From: Sphingobium sp. KCTC 72723
Lineage (GTDB): Bacteria > Pseudomonadota > Alphaproteobacteria > Sphingomonadales > Sphingomonadaceae
NCBI RefSeq assembly: GCF_014280435.1
Contig: NZ_CP060388.1
Coordinates: 744,001-808,000, forward strand
Direction of reading: 5' to 3'
DNA length: 64,000 bases
In this document: positions 17,511 through 27,473 of the stretch, piece after piece
How positions within the stretch are numbered: position 1 is the first letter of the stretch
How the letters are laid out: each line of letters opens with the position of its first letter
The notes under the pieces: model-generated
What the model was told of the DNA's origin: nothing
What the model saw: the letters and a program-made list of their open reading frames with translations, nothing else
The model's database searches: none
Program-made: the position numbers and the translations under genes

Positions 17511-18761
17511 ATGATTCTATCCCGCTACGAACGCATGATCGCCAAGCGTTACCTGCTGCCTGGTAAGGGGGAGGGGTTCATCTTCCTCGTCGCCGGCATC
17601 AGCCTGGCCGCCGTCATGCTGGGTGTCGCCGCGCTCATCATCGTCATGAGCGTGATGAACGGCTTCCGCGCCGAACTGTTCGACAAGATCGTCGGGCTGA
17701 ACGGTCATGCCGTGGTGCAGGGCTATGGCGGTCGCCTGCCCGACTGGAAAGCGGTGCTGGCGGAGGCAAAGGCGACGCCGGGCGTCACCAGCGCGACCCC
17801 GATGATCGAACAACCGCTGCTGGCGACGTTCAACGGCCGGGTGGAAGCCGTGCTGGTGCGCGGTATGACTTTGCCCGACATCCGCAGCAACAAGACGTTG
17901 AAGGGCAAGGTGCTGGCAGGCACGCTCGATAATCTGACGGCAAATGGCGGCAGGATCGGCGTCGGGTCGCGGCTGGCGGAAAATCTGGGTATTCAACTGG
18001 GCGATAGCCTGACGATCATCAACCCGGCAGGCCGCTCCACGCCGTTCGGCACGGTCCCGCGTCAAGTCGCCTATCAGGTCGCCGCGATATTCGAGGTCGG
18101 CATTTATGATTATGACAAGGCCATGGTGGTCATGCCGATGGAGGACGCGCAAACCTTGCTGCTGCTGGGCGATGTCGTCGGCATGATCGAAGTCGAGACG
18201 GTCGATGCCGACAAGGTCGGCCAGATACTCGAACCACTGGCAGGTAAAGTCGCGGGCCGCGCAGTCGTCACTGACTGGCGACAGATGAACGCTTCCCTGT
18301 TCGAGGCACTGGCTGTCGAGCGGGTGGCGATGTTCGTCGTGCTGTCGATCATCGTGCTGGTCGCGGTGTTCAATATCCTCTCCTCGCTCATCATGCTGGT
18401 CCGCGCCAAGACGCGCGACATTGCGATTTTGCGGACGATGGGCGCCAGCCGTTCGGGGCTGGTCAAGATTTTCATGACCGTGGGCGTCACGATAGGCACG
18501 CTGGGCATGGTGGCGGGCATGGTGCTGGGCTTCACTTTCCTGTTCTTCCGGCAGGGTATCGTGAACGTCATCCAGTTCCTGACAGGCCAGAATTTGTGGG
18601 ATCCGTCCATCCGCTTCCTGACCGAATTGCCTTCACAGCCCGATCCGGTCGAGATTGCGACCATCTGTATCATGGCACTGGTGTTCAGCTTCCTCGCCAC
18701 GCTCTATCCCGCTTTCAAGGCGGCCAATACCGACCCGGTTCAGGTGCTGCGCTATGAATGA
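17511..18761 (+). CDS. lolC: Lipoprotein-releasing ABC transporter permease LolC/LolE
   Basis: A 416-residue inner-membrane permease of the LolCDE complex, which extracts outer-membrane-destined lipoproteins from the inner membrane and hands them to LolA. N-terminal [17 protein letters not shown], first helix ([27 protein letters not shown]), a large periplasmic domain (about 50-265) and three C-terminal helices form the FtsX/LolE layout. Only one permease gene is seen, as in many alphaproteobacteria where a single LolF-type protein serves both roles. It overlaps lolD by 8 bp. Confidence 0.93.
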   Translation: MILSRYERMIAKRYLLPGKGEGFIFLVAGISLAAVMLGVAALIIVMSVMNGFRAELFDKIVGLNGHAVVQGYGGRLPDWKAVLAEAKATPGVTSATPMIEQPLLATFNGRVEAVLVRGMTLPDIRSNKTLKGKVLAGTLDNLTANGGRIGVGSRLAENLGIQLGDSLTIINPAGRSTPFGTVPRQVAYQVAAIFEVGIYDYDKAMVVMPMEDAQTLLLLGDVVGMIEVETVDADKVGQILEPLAGKVAGRAVVTDWRQMNASLFEALAVERVAMFVVLSIIVLVAVFNILSSLIMLVRAKTRDIAILRTMGASRSGLVKIFMTVGVTIGTLGMVAGMVLGFTFLFFRQGIVNVIQFLTGQNLWDPSIRFLTELPSQPDPVEIATICIMALVFSFLATLYPAFKAANTDPVQVLRYE

Positions 18762-19425
18762 TATTTTGACCGTCAAAGGCCTGACCCGCAGTTTCACTCA
18801 GGGCGGTGAAACGATCGAGGTGCTGCGCGGCATCGACCTGTCGGTGGGGCAGGGGGAAATCGTCGCGCTGCTCGGCCAGTCGGGTTCGGGCAAATCCACG
18901 CTGCTTCAGGCCGTCGGCTTGCTCGAGGGCGGGTTCGACGGGTCGATCCGCATTTCCGGCGAGGAAGCGGCCAAACTCGACAATGACGGCCGCACCCGGC
19001 TGCGCCGTGATGCGCTGGGTTTCGTCTATCAATTCCACCATCTGCTGCCCGATTTCAACGCGACCGAAAATGTCATTCTGCCGCAAGTGATCCGCGACGT
19101 GGAAATGGACGCCGCCCGCATCCGCGCGCAGTCGCTGCTGACCTCGCTTGGCCTTGGCCACCGGCTCGATCACCGGCCCAGCCAGTTGTCGGGTGGCGAG
19201 CAACAGCGCGTCGCGGTCGCCCGCGCCCTGGCCAATTGCCCCGCGCTGGTGCTGGCGGACGAACCGACTGGCAATCTGGACGAACGCACCGCCGACATCG
19301 TGCTGGGCGAATTTCTGCGGCTGGTGCGGGAAGAAGGATCGGCTGCCTTGATCGCAACCCATAATGAGCGGCTGGCGCAAAAAATGGACCGCGTCGTCCG
19401 GCTGCATGAAGGGCGGCTGGAATAA
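18754..19425 (+). CDS. lolD: Lipoprotein-releasing system ATP-binding protein LolD
   Basis: A 223-residue ABC ATPase. Walker [10 protein letters not shown] at residues 41-49, Q-loop in [15 protein letters not shown] signature [15 protein letters not shown] near 147, Walker [13 protein letters not shown] near 166 and the H-loop in ATHNERLAQ near 200. The [17 protein letters not shown] segment is characteristic of LolD. Start ATG at 18754 inside the end of lolC indicates translational coupling. Confidence 0.95.
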   Translation: MNDILTVKGLTRSFTQGGETIEVLRGIDLSVGQGEIVALLGQSGSGKSTLLQAVGLLEGGFDGSIRISGEEAAKLDNDGRTRLRRDALGFVYQFHHLLPDFNATENVILPQVIRDVEMDAARIRAQSLLTSLGLGHRLDHRPSQLSGGEQQRVAVARALANCPALVLADEPTGNLDERTADIVLGEFLRLVREEGSAALIATHNERLAQKMDRVVRLHEGRLE

Positions 19426-19504
19426 ACGCCCGTCCGGCGCGTTACCCACAGCTTTTCCCCGGCAGGGACTAGCCCCGAATCGCTTGCGGTGAGTAGAGTA
19501 GCGG

Positions 19505-22500
19505 ATGCCTCATGCTCCCTTCGTCCCGCTTCGTGTCTTTTCGTCCTACACCATGCTGGAAGGGGCGATCGACCCCAAGAAAATCGCCAAACAATCGCGC
19601 ACGCTGGGCTTTCCGGCGGCGGCCATCACTGACCGTAACGGCCTGTACGGGTCGATGGCCTTTTCCGACGCCTGCAAGAGCGAGGGCGTGCAGCCGATCA
19701 TCGGTGCGATGCTGGGCGTGCTGCGCCCCGGTCGCCCGGCCAATGCCGCGCCGGTGCATGACTGGATCGCGCTCTATGCGCAGGATGCGGCGGGTTATGA
19801 CAATCTGTGCGCGCTCGTGTCGATGGCGCATCTCGACCGTCCGTTGGAGGATGTGCCGCATGTGTCGCTCGGCGCGCTGGAAGGGCGGACCGATGGCCTG
19901 ATCGCGCTGACGGCGGGCGGCGAAGGCGCGCTGGCCCGGCTGTTTGGCGAAGATCAGCCCGACGCGGCGCTGGCCTATGTACAGCAACTGGAGGCATTGT
20001 TTCCCGACCGGCTCTATATCGAAATCTGCCGCCGCCTCGACCCGGTGGAAGGCAAGGCGGAGCCATATCTGATCGACCTGGCGCATGATCGCAATCTGCC
20101 GCTGGTCGCGACCAACCCGACCTGTTTTGCCGAACCGCATTTCCACGAAGCGCATGACGTGATGCTGTGCATTGCCGACAGCGCCTATGTCGATATGCCC
20201 GACCGCCGCACCAGTTCCCCCGACGCCTGGATGAAACCGGCGGGCGAAATGAAGCGCCTGTTCGAGGATTTGCCCGAAGCGCTGGCCAACACGCTGCTCG
20301 TCGCCCAGCGCTGCGCCGTGGCCGCGCCCAAGCGCAAGCCGATCCTGCCGAGCCTGGCCGGTGACATCGAGGGCGAAGCGCGGATGCTGCGCGATCTGGC
20401 CAGCGCTGGCCTCGACGTGCGGTTGGCCAAGCTTGGCATCATCGACGACGTAGCGCGCCAGCCTTATCTCGACCGGCTCAAGTTCGAGACGGACATCATC
20501 ATCCAGATGGGCTTTCCGGGCTATTTCCTGATCGTCGCGGACTTCATCAAATGGGCCAAGGACCATGATATTCCGGTGGGACCGGGCCGTGGCTCCGGCG
20601 CGGGGTCGGTCGTTGCCTGGGCGCTGCTCATCACCGATCTCGACCCGTTGCAACTGGGGCTGCTGTTCGAACGCTTCCTGAACCCGGAACGTGTGTCGAT
20701 GCCCGACTTCGACATCGATTTTTGCGAAACGCGGCGCGGTGAAGTCATCCGTTACGTCCAGCAGAAATATGGCGTCGATCATGTCGCGCAGATCATCACC
20801 TTCGGTAAGCTGAAAGCCCGCGCGGTATTGAAAGATACCGGGCGTGTTCTCCAGATGAGCTATGGTCAGGTCGATCGCCTCGCCAAGCTGGTGCCGAACC
20901 ATCCGACCGATCCTTGGACGTTGGAACGCTCGCTCAATGGCGTGGCGGAATTTCGCGCCGAATATGACAATGACAATCAGGTCCGCCGCCTGATCGACTA
21001 CGCCATGAAGCTGGAGGGTTTCCCGCGCCACAGTTCCACCCATGCGGCGGGCGTGGTGATCGGCGACCGGCCGTTGCAACAACTGGTGCCGCTGTATCGC
21101 GATCCGCGATCGGACATGCCGGTGACGCAGTTCGACATGAAATATGTCGAGGGCGCCGGGTTGGTGAAGTTCGACTTTCTCGGCCTCAAGACGCTGTCGG
21201 TGTTGCAAAAGACCGTCCAGTTGCTGGCGGCGCGCGGTGTCACGGTCGATCTGGAAACGCTCGTCTGGGACGATGAGGCAGTTTATGAACTGCTCCAGCG
21301 GGGCGATACCGTCGGCGTGTTCCAGCTGGAATCCGAAGGGATGCGCAAGACGCTGGCGGCGGTGCGCCCGACCAATTTCGGCGATATCATTGCGCTCGTG
21401 TCGCTCTATCGACCGGGGCCGATGGACAATATCCCGATGTTCGGGCGGCGTAAGAACGGGCAGGAGGATATTGAATATCCGCACATTCTGCTCAAACCGA
21501 TCCTCGAAGAAACCTATGGCATCTTCGTCTATCAGGAACAGGTGATGCAGGCCGCGCAGATATTGGCGGGCTACAGCCTGGGCGATGCCGACCTGTTGCG
21601 CCGGGCGATGGGCAAGAAGGTCAAGGCGGAGATGGATGCGCAGCGCTCGCGCTTTGTCGAAGGGTGCGCCGCCAGCGACATCAAGCCTGCCAAGGCGAAT
21701 GAGCTGTTCGATTTGATCGACAAGTTCGCAGGCTATGGCTTCAACAAGAGCCACGCTGCGGCCTACGCTTTGCTTGCCTATCAGACGGCGTGGTTGAAGG
21801 CGCATTATCCGGCGGAATTCTATGCCGGTTCGATGGCGTTCGATATTCACCTGACCGACAAGCTGACCATATTCGTCGACGATATGCGGCGCATGGGGCT
21901 GACCTGCCTGGCACCGGACATCAACCGTAGCGAGGCGGATTTCTCGGTCGAGCCAGTGGCTTGCGAGGGTGACGATCCCCGCCTTGGCTTTGCCGTGCGC
22001 TATGCGTTGGGCGGGCTGAAAGGCGTGGGCGAGAAGGCGATGGAACAGCTTGTCGCGGAGCGGGATGCGGGCGGGGCTTTCAAGAATCTGGACGATTTTG
22101 CCGACCGGATCGAGCCGCGTTTGCTGAACCGGCGACAGCTGGAGAGCCTGGCGGCTGCGGGCGCGTTCGACGGCATCCATGCCGACCGGGCAGGGGTTCA
22201 TGCAGCGGCAGAGACGATCCTGGCGGTGGGGGCCAGCGCGGCGCAGGCGCGTGAAAGCGGGCAGGGCGGGCTGTTCGGCGATGTCGAAACACCCCATGCC
22301 GATGTCCGCATTCCTCCGCATCAGGCCTGGTCTGTGTCCGACCGGATGCAGCAGGAAAAGGAAGCGTTCGGCTTCTATTTCTCGGCCCATCCCGTCGATC
22401 GCTATCGCCATCTGGCCGATGCGCGGGGCGCGCGCAGCTATGCCACCATTTGTCAGGCACCTGTCGGCACGGCCAACGCCGAAGGGCGCGTGATGGCGAC

Positions 22501-23047
22501 GATGGCAGCGATGGTCGAGGATGTCCGCTGGCGCGATACCAAGCGTGGGGCGCGCTATGCCAATGCGACCTTTTCCGACAATAGCGGGCAATTTCAGGCT
22601 AGTTGCTTCGAGGATGACGCCTGCAAGGCCATCGAGGAACTGGCGCGGGACGGGGATTGTGCGTTGCTCCATGTCGAACTGGATCGGTTGCCGGGGGAGG
22701 AGACGCCGCGCGTGACGGTCCGCCGGGTCGAGCCGTTCCGGCAACTGGCCAATGCGTCGCGGATGGAACTGGTCGTCGACGTTACCGATCCGGCGGCGGC
22801 GATTGCGCTGGGCAAATTGATGGAAGGCAGCCGGGGCGGGCGCAGCGAATTATTCCTGCGTGCGCCAGTGGGCAAGGGGCAGGCGGCCCGGATTTTCCTG
22901 GGCGATGATTTCGTCATGGGGGCCGATGAAGTCGACGCCATTGCGCTGATCCCCAACCTGTCGATCCACCATTTCGAGCGGATGGAGCCGACACAGGACG
23001 GATACCGCGCGCGGACGCGCCGGTCGGGGATGCGGCTGGTCGGCTGA
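19505..23047 (+). CDS. dnaE: DNA polymerase III subunit alpha
   Basis: Replicative polymerase catalytic subunit, 1180 residues (usual length about 1160). N-terminal PHP domain (residues 5-270; VPLRVFSSYTMLEGAI), palm and fingers with the metal-binding PDFDIDF near 401, GPGRGSGAGSVVAWAL and FPRHSSTHAAGVVI, the helix-hairpin-helix region (GVGEKAMEQL) and a C-terminal OB fold (about 975-1060). Of the DnaE1 type. 79 bp after lolD on the same strand; convergent with the radical SAM gene, with only 4 bp between the stops. Confidence 0.97.
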   Translation: MPHAPFVPLRVFSSYTMLEGAIDPKKIAKQSRTLGFPAAAITDRNGLYGSMAFSDACKSEGVQPIIGAMLGVLRPGRPANAAPVHDWIALYAQDAAGYDNLCALVSMAHLDRPLEDVPHVSLGALEGRTDGLIALTAGGEGALARLFGEDQPDAALAYVQQLEALFPDRLYIEICRRLDPVEGKAEPYLIDLAHDRNLPLVATNPTCFAEPHFHEAHDVMLCIADSAYVDMPDRRTSSPDAWMKPAGEMKRLFEDLPEALANTLLVAQRCAVAAPKRKPILPSLAGDIEGEARMLRDLASAGLDVRLAKLGIIDDVARQPYLDRLKFETDIIIQMGFPGYFLIVADFIKWAKDHDIPVGPGRGSGAGSVVAWALLITDLDPLQLGLLFERFLNPERVSMPDFDIDFCETRRGEVIRYVQQKYGVDHVAQIITFGKLKARAVLKDTGRVLQMSYGQVDRLAKLVPNHPTDPWTLERSLNGVAEFRAEYDNDNQVRRLIDYAMKLEGFPRHSSTHAAGVVIGDRPLQQLVPLYRDPRSDMPVTQFDMKYVEGAGLVKFDFLGLKTLSVLQKTVQLLAARGVTVDLETLVWDDEAVYELLQRGDTVGVFQLESEGMRKTLAAVRPTNFGDIIALVSLYRPGPMDNIPMFGRRKNGQEDIEYPHILLKPILEETYGIFVYQEQVMQAAQILAGYSLGDADLLRRAMGKKVKAEMDAQRSRFVEGCAASDIKPAKANELFDLIDKFAGYGFNKSHAAAYALLAYQTAWLKAHYPAEFYAGSMAFDIHLTDKLTIFVDDMRRMGLTCLAPDINRSEADFSVEPVACEGDDPRLGFAVRYALGGLKGVGEKAMEQLVAERDAGGAFKNLDDFADRIEPRLLNRRQLESLAAAGAFDGIHADRAGVHAAAETILAVGASAAQARESGQGGLFGDVETPHADVRIPPHQAWSVSDRMQQEKEAFGFYFSAHPVDRYRHLADARGARSYATICQAPVGTANAEGRVMATMAAMVEDVRWRDTKRGARYANATFSDNSGQFQASCFEDDACKAIEELARDGDCALLHVELDRLPGEETPRVTVRRVEPFRQLANASRMELVVDVTDPAAAIALGKLMEGSRGGRSELFLRAPVGKGQAARIFLGDDFVMGADEVDAIALIPNLSIHHFERMEPTQDGYRARTRRSGMRLVG

Positions 23048-23051
23048 TCCT

Positions 23052-24119
23052 TCATAGCAGCCGGATCTGTGCGCCTTGTGGCGGACAGAACAGGTCGGTG
23101 CGCAGGGTCAGCCGGTCGTCGCCGAACCCGGCCTGGCGTCGGGCGCGGCGGAAGCGGGTGCGGATGAGGTCGGCCCACACGCCCTGCCCGCGCATCCGGC
23201 TGCCGAACGCTGGATCATTGTCGCGGCCGCCGCGCATGTCGTTGATGATTGCCATCACCTTGGCCGCGCGGTCGGGATGATGGGCGTCCAGCCAGGCGCG
23301 GAACAGCGGCGCGACTTCATGCGGCAGGCGGACGAGGATATAGTTGCAGTCCCGCGCCCCCGCCATCGCGACACGGGCGACGATGCGTTCTATTTCATGA
23401 TCGTTGATCGCCGGGATGATCGGCGACATGTTGGCGGTAACCGGGATACCCGCTTCGGCCAGTTGGGCAATCGCCTCCAGCCGTTTTTGCGGGTGCGGCG
23501 CGCGTGGTTCGAGCGTGCGGGCGACCTGCGGATCGAGCGAGGTGACGGAGATCATTACCGCGACCAGATTGTCCCGCGCCAGATCGCTGAGCAGGTCGAT
23601 GTCGCGCAGGATGCGGTCGGACTTGGTGGTGATGAAGGTCGGGTGGCGAGTTTCTACCAGCACCTCCAATATCTGCCGGGTGATCCCCCAGTCCTTTTCG
23701 ATGGGCTGGTAGGGATCGGTATTGGTCCCCATCGCGATCGGCGCGACGGTGTAATTGCGCTTGCCCAGTTCCGTGCGCAGGAGGGCGGCGGCGTCTGGCT
23801 TGGCAAACAGCCTGGTTTCGAAGTCCAGCCCCGGCGACAGGTCGTGATAGGCGTGGGAGGGGCGGGCGAAGCAGTAGATGCAGCCATGTTCGCAGCCGCG
23901 ATAGGCGTTGATCGAACGGTCGAAGCCGATGTCGGGGGAGGCGTTGCGGGTGATGATGGTGCGGGGATGTTCGATCGTGACTTCGGTGCGGCGGCGGGGA
24001 AGGGGACCGTCGATGCTTTCCAGAGCGTCGAGCCAGTCGCCGTCGGCTTCATGGGCGGGCAGGTTGAAGCGGGCGCTTTCGTGGTTGTGCGTTGCGCCCC
24101 GTCCTTTTTCCAAACCCAT
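23052..24119 (-). CDS. PA0069 family radical SAM protein
   Basis: A 355-residue radical SAM protein with the cluster motif GCEHGCIYCFARPSH (C-x3-C-x2-C) near residue 67, preceded by NASPDIGFDRSINAYR. This arrangement marks the PA0069/Rv2578c subfamily, distantly related to spore photoproduct lyase; its reaction is not established. Start ATG at 24119 (MGLEKGRGATHNHESARFN) is preferred over a 34-residue upstream extension. Convergent with dnaE. Confidence 0.85.
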   Translation of the reverse strand: MGLEKGRGATHNHESARFNLPAHEADGDWLDALESIDGPLPRRRTEVTIEHPRTIITRNASPDIGFDRSINAYRGCEHGCIYCFARPSHAYHDLSPGLDFETRLFAKPDAAALLRTELGKRNYTVAPIAMGTNTDPYQPIEKDWGITRQILEVLVETRHPTFITTKSDRILRDIDLLSDLARDNLVAVMISVTSLDPQVARTLEPRAPHPQKRLEAIAQLAEAGIPVTANMSPIIPAINDHEIERIVARVAMAGARDCNYILVRLPHEVAPLFRAWLDAHHPDRAAKVMAIINDMRGGRDNDPAFGSRMRGQGVWADLIRTRFRRARRQAGFGDDRLTLRTDLFCPPQGAQIRLL

Positions 24120-24299
24120 GATCGGGATTAGAACATAAGAAGAACGAAAGGTCAATATGGCGCGGAAAACGGCGGGTTTTGGTTTGAACTTTTCTAACTT
24201 CGTCCAGACGGGGCATGACAAGTCTGGTCGCGCCGCTAAACGAACGCAATATGTAATTGATATTAAAGGATTTTATTGAAATTCGCGGACCATTTGCGA

Positions 24300-24827
24300 T
24301 CAGCGTTCCATCAGACGTGGCATGAGTTCCACGAAATTGCACGGGCGAAAGCGGCTGTCCAGCTGGCTGAGGAGGATGCCGTCCCATGCGTCTTTTACCG
24401 CGCCGGTGGAGCCGGGCAGCGCGAAGATATAGGTGCCGCGCGCGACGCAGGCGGTGGCGCGGGACTGGATGGTGGAGGTGCCGATCGTCTGGAAACTGAG
24501 CCAGCGGAAAAGTTCGCCAAAGCCCGGAATTTCCTTGTCCTGTACCTGGGCCAGAGCTTCGGGCGTAACGTCGCGCCCGGTAACGCCGGTGCCGCCGGTG
24601 GTGAGGATCACGTCGATCTGGCCGTCGTCGATCCAGGCGTGAAGGCGCGCGACGATGGCGAGTTTGTCGTCCCTTTCTATGCTGCGCGCGGCAAGAATAT
24701 GTCCCGCCTTTTCAAGCCGTTCTATCAATGTGTCGCCGGATCGATCTTCCGCCAGCCCGCGCGTGTCGGATATGGTGAGGACGGCGATACGGACGGGAAT
24801 GAAGGCGCGGCTTTCGTCGATCGGCAT
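24300..24827 (-). CDS. moaB: Molybdenum cofactor biosynthesis protein MoaB
   Basis: A 175-residue MoCF-fold protein. The molybdopterin-binding motif [15 protein letters not shown] near residue 77 and [14 protein letters not shown] near 137 identify the MoaB/MogA family, which adenylylates molybdopterin before molybdate insertion. Length and C-terminus ([17 protein letters not shown]) fit MoaB. Its ATG overlaps the stop of the upstream lytic transglycosylase gene by one base (TGATG), so the two are translationally coupled, though their functions are unrelated. Confidence 0.92.
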   Translation of the reverse strand: MPIDESRAFIPVRIAVLTISDTRGLAEDRSGDTLIERLEKAGHILAARSIERDDKLAIVARLHAWIDDGQIDVILTTGGTGVTGRDVTPEALAQVQDKEIPGFGELFRWLSFQTIGTSTIQSRATACVARGTYIFALPGSTGAVKDAWDGILLSQLDSRFRPCNFVELMPRLMER

Positions 24828-26620
24828 CAGTGCGAACCGCCACCCATCGACGCGGCGGGCGTGGCGCGGCCATCGGCCTGACTGAGGCGAACGAGTTTTA
24901 CGCCCTTGGCATTAGGGAAGGTCGGCCACATGCCCTGCGCCATGCCGGTCAGGCAATCGGCCTCGCCCTTCGCCTGAATCTGATACATCCAGTAATTGCG
25001 CATGACGATGTTCACATAGGCGCGGGTTTCATAATAAGGTAGCGATTCCATGAACAAAAGCGGATCGCCCTTGTCCTTGACCTGGGCATTCCACCGTTCG
25101 ACCGGCACCGGCCCGGCATTATAGGCAGCCATCACCTTGGGCAGCAGGCCGCCCGTGGCGCTCATGTCGCGCAATGCTTCGAGATAGCGCTGGCCATATT
25201 CCATGTTGGTCGATGGCACGAACAGTTGTGCGGCGGATGTTAGTCCCATGTCGCCGCCAGTGCCGGGGCGCACCTGCATCAGGCCGCGCGCGCCCGCGCT
25301 GCTTACCACGTCGGAGCGGAAGCCGGATTCCTGCAAGGTGTGGGCGTAGATCAGCGAAGGATCGACCCGCCAGCCGCCATCGGGGCGCCAGTCGGGCGCG
25401 GGGAAGCGGGCGAAACTGTCGGGCTGCTTGCCAGCCGGCCCGTTATGGGCGAGCCATAATTGCGTCGCGGGCAGGCTGAGCGCGCTGGCGAGGCGCAGCA
25501 GGGCGTCATATTGCGCGGTGCCGCCGATCTTTGCCTGATAACGCAATATTTCGTCGGCGCGGGCATTGTCGCCAATGGCCGAAAGGGCGATGGCGGCGCG
25601 GGCATTGGGGCTGTCCTTCAGCGCATTCCATTCGATCGCGCCGAAACGGCTGCCGACCGGCGCGGTGCCAAGCGGGATGCCCAGCGATTCGCGGGCGAGC
25701 AGGCCGTAGAAGGTTTCGTCCGACTTGGCGGCGATTTTCAGGAAGGCGGCAACCTTGCCCGCTTCGCCGCAGACCATGTGGGCGCGCGACGCCCAATAGG
25801 CTCCGGCGGCGCGCATGTCGGCATTGGCGGCCAGCGCCGCGACATTGGCGAAAGCGGGGGCGGCGGCGCGGCAGTCATTCTGACGCCATGCGGCCAGGCC
25901 AGCGGTCCAGTGCGCCTGCACCGTCCAGTCGCCGCCAGCACGCGCTTCGAGCGCACGGGCGGCCATGCGGCGGGCATTGGCGTCGTCATTTTCGATATAA
26001 TAGGCCCATGCGACTCGCTGCCGCACTTCGGTCAGCCCTTCGGGCGTCAGATTGGCTTCGCCAGTGGTCAGCAGCGCTTCGGCACCGACCGGATCGTCAT
26101 TCTTGACGAAAGTCTGGATCTGCGCGCCCAGCGCTTGCGCCGCCATGTCGGTCTTTGTCCCGCCGACATATTCGCGGCGGGGGGCAGCACCCAGCCACAC
26201 CATTTTCTGCACCTGTGGCAGGGTGGGCAATATCGTCGCGCCGCGCTTTTGCGCGAGGCGGGAAATCTGGTCGGCCTTGGGCAACCAAGCGGCCTTGTTC
26301 ACCAGATCGAGCAGGTCGAACAGTTCGACCTTTGGCGATCCTTTGGCCAGATAGAGTTCGGACAGGGCGAGCGGGCGCATGGCGTCCTGCGCGTCGAGCA
26401 TGGCGATAAGGGATCTCGCCTGATCCCATTGCTGGGTGCCAAGGGCGGTAAAGATCGCGCGGTAGCTGGCCTTTGCGCCGTCGGTCAGTTGCAGGGGAGA
26501 GGCAGGCGTTGCCGGCAGAGCGGGCAGCAGTGGCGCGGTGTCGGCACGGGCGGGCAGCGTTGCGGCAAGGCCGATGGATAACAGGGCGATAGTCGACAGG
26601 CTTTTCGCGGCTCGAATCAC
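24827..26620 (-). CDS. slt: Soluble-type lytic transglycosylase (SLT family)
   Basis: A 597-residue periplasmic murein hydrolase. Signal peptide [19 protein letters not shown], a long all-alpha superhelical region (about 40-410), and a C-terminal lysozyme-like SLT domain with the catalytic Glu in HTLQESGF, then [10 protein letters not shown] and [12 protein letters not shown]. It cleaves peptidoglycan giving 1,6-anhydroMurNAc. The GTG at 26620 is chosen: it has GAGGA about 10 nt upstream and overlaps the stop of the preceding gene as GTGA; an ATG at 26662 would place 14 charged residues before the signal peptide. Confidence 0.9.
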   Translation of the reverse strand: MIRAAKSLSTIALLSIGLAATLPARADTAPLLPALPATPASPLQLTDGAKASYRAIFTALGTQQWDQARSLIAMLDAQDAMRPLALSELYLAKGSPKVELFDLLDLVNKAAWLPKADQISRLAQKRGATILPTLPQVQKMVWLGAAPRREYVGGTKTDMAAQALGAQIQTFVKNDDPVGAEALLTTGEANLTPEGLTEVRQRVAWAYYIENDDANARRMAARALEARAGGDWTVQAHWTAGLAAWRQNDCRAAAPAFANVAALAANADMRAAGAYWASRAHMVCGEAGKVAAFLKIAAKSDETFYGLLARESLGIPLGTAPVGSRFGAIEWNALKDSPNARAAIALSAIGDNARADEILRYQAKIGGTAQYDALLRLASALSLPATQLWLAHNGPAGKQPDSFARFPAPDWRPDGGWRVDPSLIYAHTLQESGFRSDVVSSAGARGLMQVRPGTGGDMGLTSAAQLFVPSTNMEYGQRYLEALRDMSATGGLLPKVMAAYNAGPVPVERWNAQVKDKGDPLLFMESLPYYETRAYVNIVMRNYWMYQIQAKGEADCLTGMAQGMWPTFPNAKGVKLVRLSQADGRATPAASMGGGSH

Positions 26621-27351
26621 GGACGGGCTTCCTCGATCAGGCTTTGCAGGGCGCGCCAACATTCCGCTTTCGCCGCAGGCTGAGTCAGCAGCAGGCGCGG
26701 ATGGAATGTGGCGACGGCAGGCACAATGCCGCCATCATGGTTAAAGTCGCGTAAACCTTCGGGCGGCGCTGCGCCATCCGTCGGAAGCAGCGCACGGATC
26801 GTCCGATCGCCCAGTAGCAGCAGGCGGCGCGGGCGGGCGAGCGCGACATGGGTGCGCATCCGGTCGGCAACGGTGGCAAGGTCGGCAGCGTCGACCATGC
26901 CGCCGGGCGGGCGGGCAGTGAACAGCGAGGCAAGGTGAATGACGCTGCGGTCCAGACCGATGGCGCGCAGCATGGCGTCGAACAAGGCGCCCGCACGGTC
27001 GGCAAGCAATTGGCCCGCCTCCATATCCGCCGCGTCGGGCAGGTCCGTGACGACCATCAGGGTCGCCTGCTCGCCGCCCACCGGCAGGATCGGCGCGCCG
27101 GGCCAGCGCCGTTCGGGCTGGGCGGGATCGCTGGCGAGGAAGGTGAGGAACGATTCGAGGGTTCGGGGTTTATCCGCAATGACCGGCGCGGTGGCAGGCG
27201 GTGCGCCCGATACTGGTTTCGTCGGCGCAGGCCGCAGCCAGTCGGTCGGCGATTCGCCGATGGCGCAATCCACGCCAGCGAGCGTCCACCACGCCATATA
27301 GGCGTCGGCCAGCGCCGCTTCATCCTGCAATAGTCCCCGCATCACGATCAT
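26617..27351 (-). CDS. Uracil-DNA glycosylase superfamily protein, lacking Fe-S cysteines
   Basis: A 244-residue protein whose C-terminal 160 residues follow the family 4/5 uracil-DNA glycosylase layout: RAGALFDAMLRAIGLDRSVIHLASLFTARPPGG in the place of the RAGxLLxxxL and N-RPPxNR motifs, LLLLGDRTIRALL, and the active-site-like ATFHPRLLL in the place of T-HPAYLLR. The family 4 iron-sulfur cysteines are absent (only one Cys, near residue 29), and motif A is degenerate (VTDLPDAAD). It may be a divergent or inactive member. First gene of a three-gene overlapping unit with slt and moaB. Confidence 0.7.
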   Translation of the reverse strand: MIVMRGLLQDEAALADAYMAWWTLAGVDCAIGESPTDWLRPAPTKPVSGAPPATAPVIADKPRTLESFLTFLASDPAQPERRWPGAPILPVGGEQATLMVVTDLPDAADMEAGQLLADRAGALFDAMLRAIGLDRSVIHLASLFTARPPGGMVDAADLATVADRMRTHVALARPRRLLLLGDRTIRALLPTDGAAPPEGLRDFNHDGGIVPAVATFHPRLLLTQPAAKAECWRALQSLIEEARP

Positions 27352-27473
27352 CTAGGGCCAGAGGTTGACGAGGGGGTCAAGATTCTTCATCGCCTTAGAT
27401 GGTAAAGTGTTGGAGGAATAAGGCGACCGGATGCACGGGGTGCAGCCCGCCGGCGGCTTAAACGGAGGGATGA

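Noticed and set aside
19469..22744. 1,091-aa open frame on the minus strand
   Set aside because: It is fully antisense to dnaE, has His/Arg/Gln-rich antisense composition and no domain; a shadow of high-GC coding sequence.
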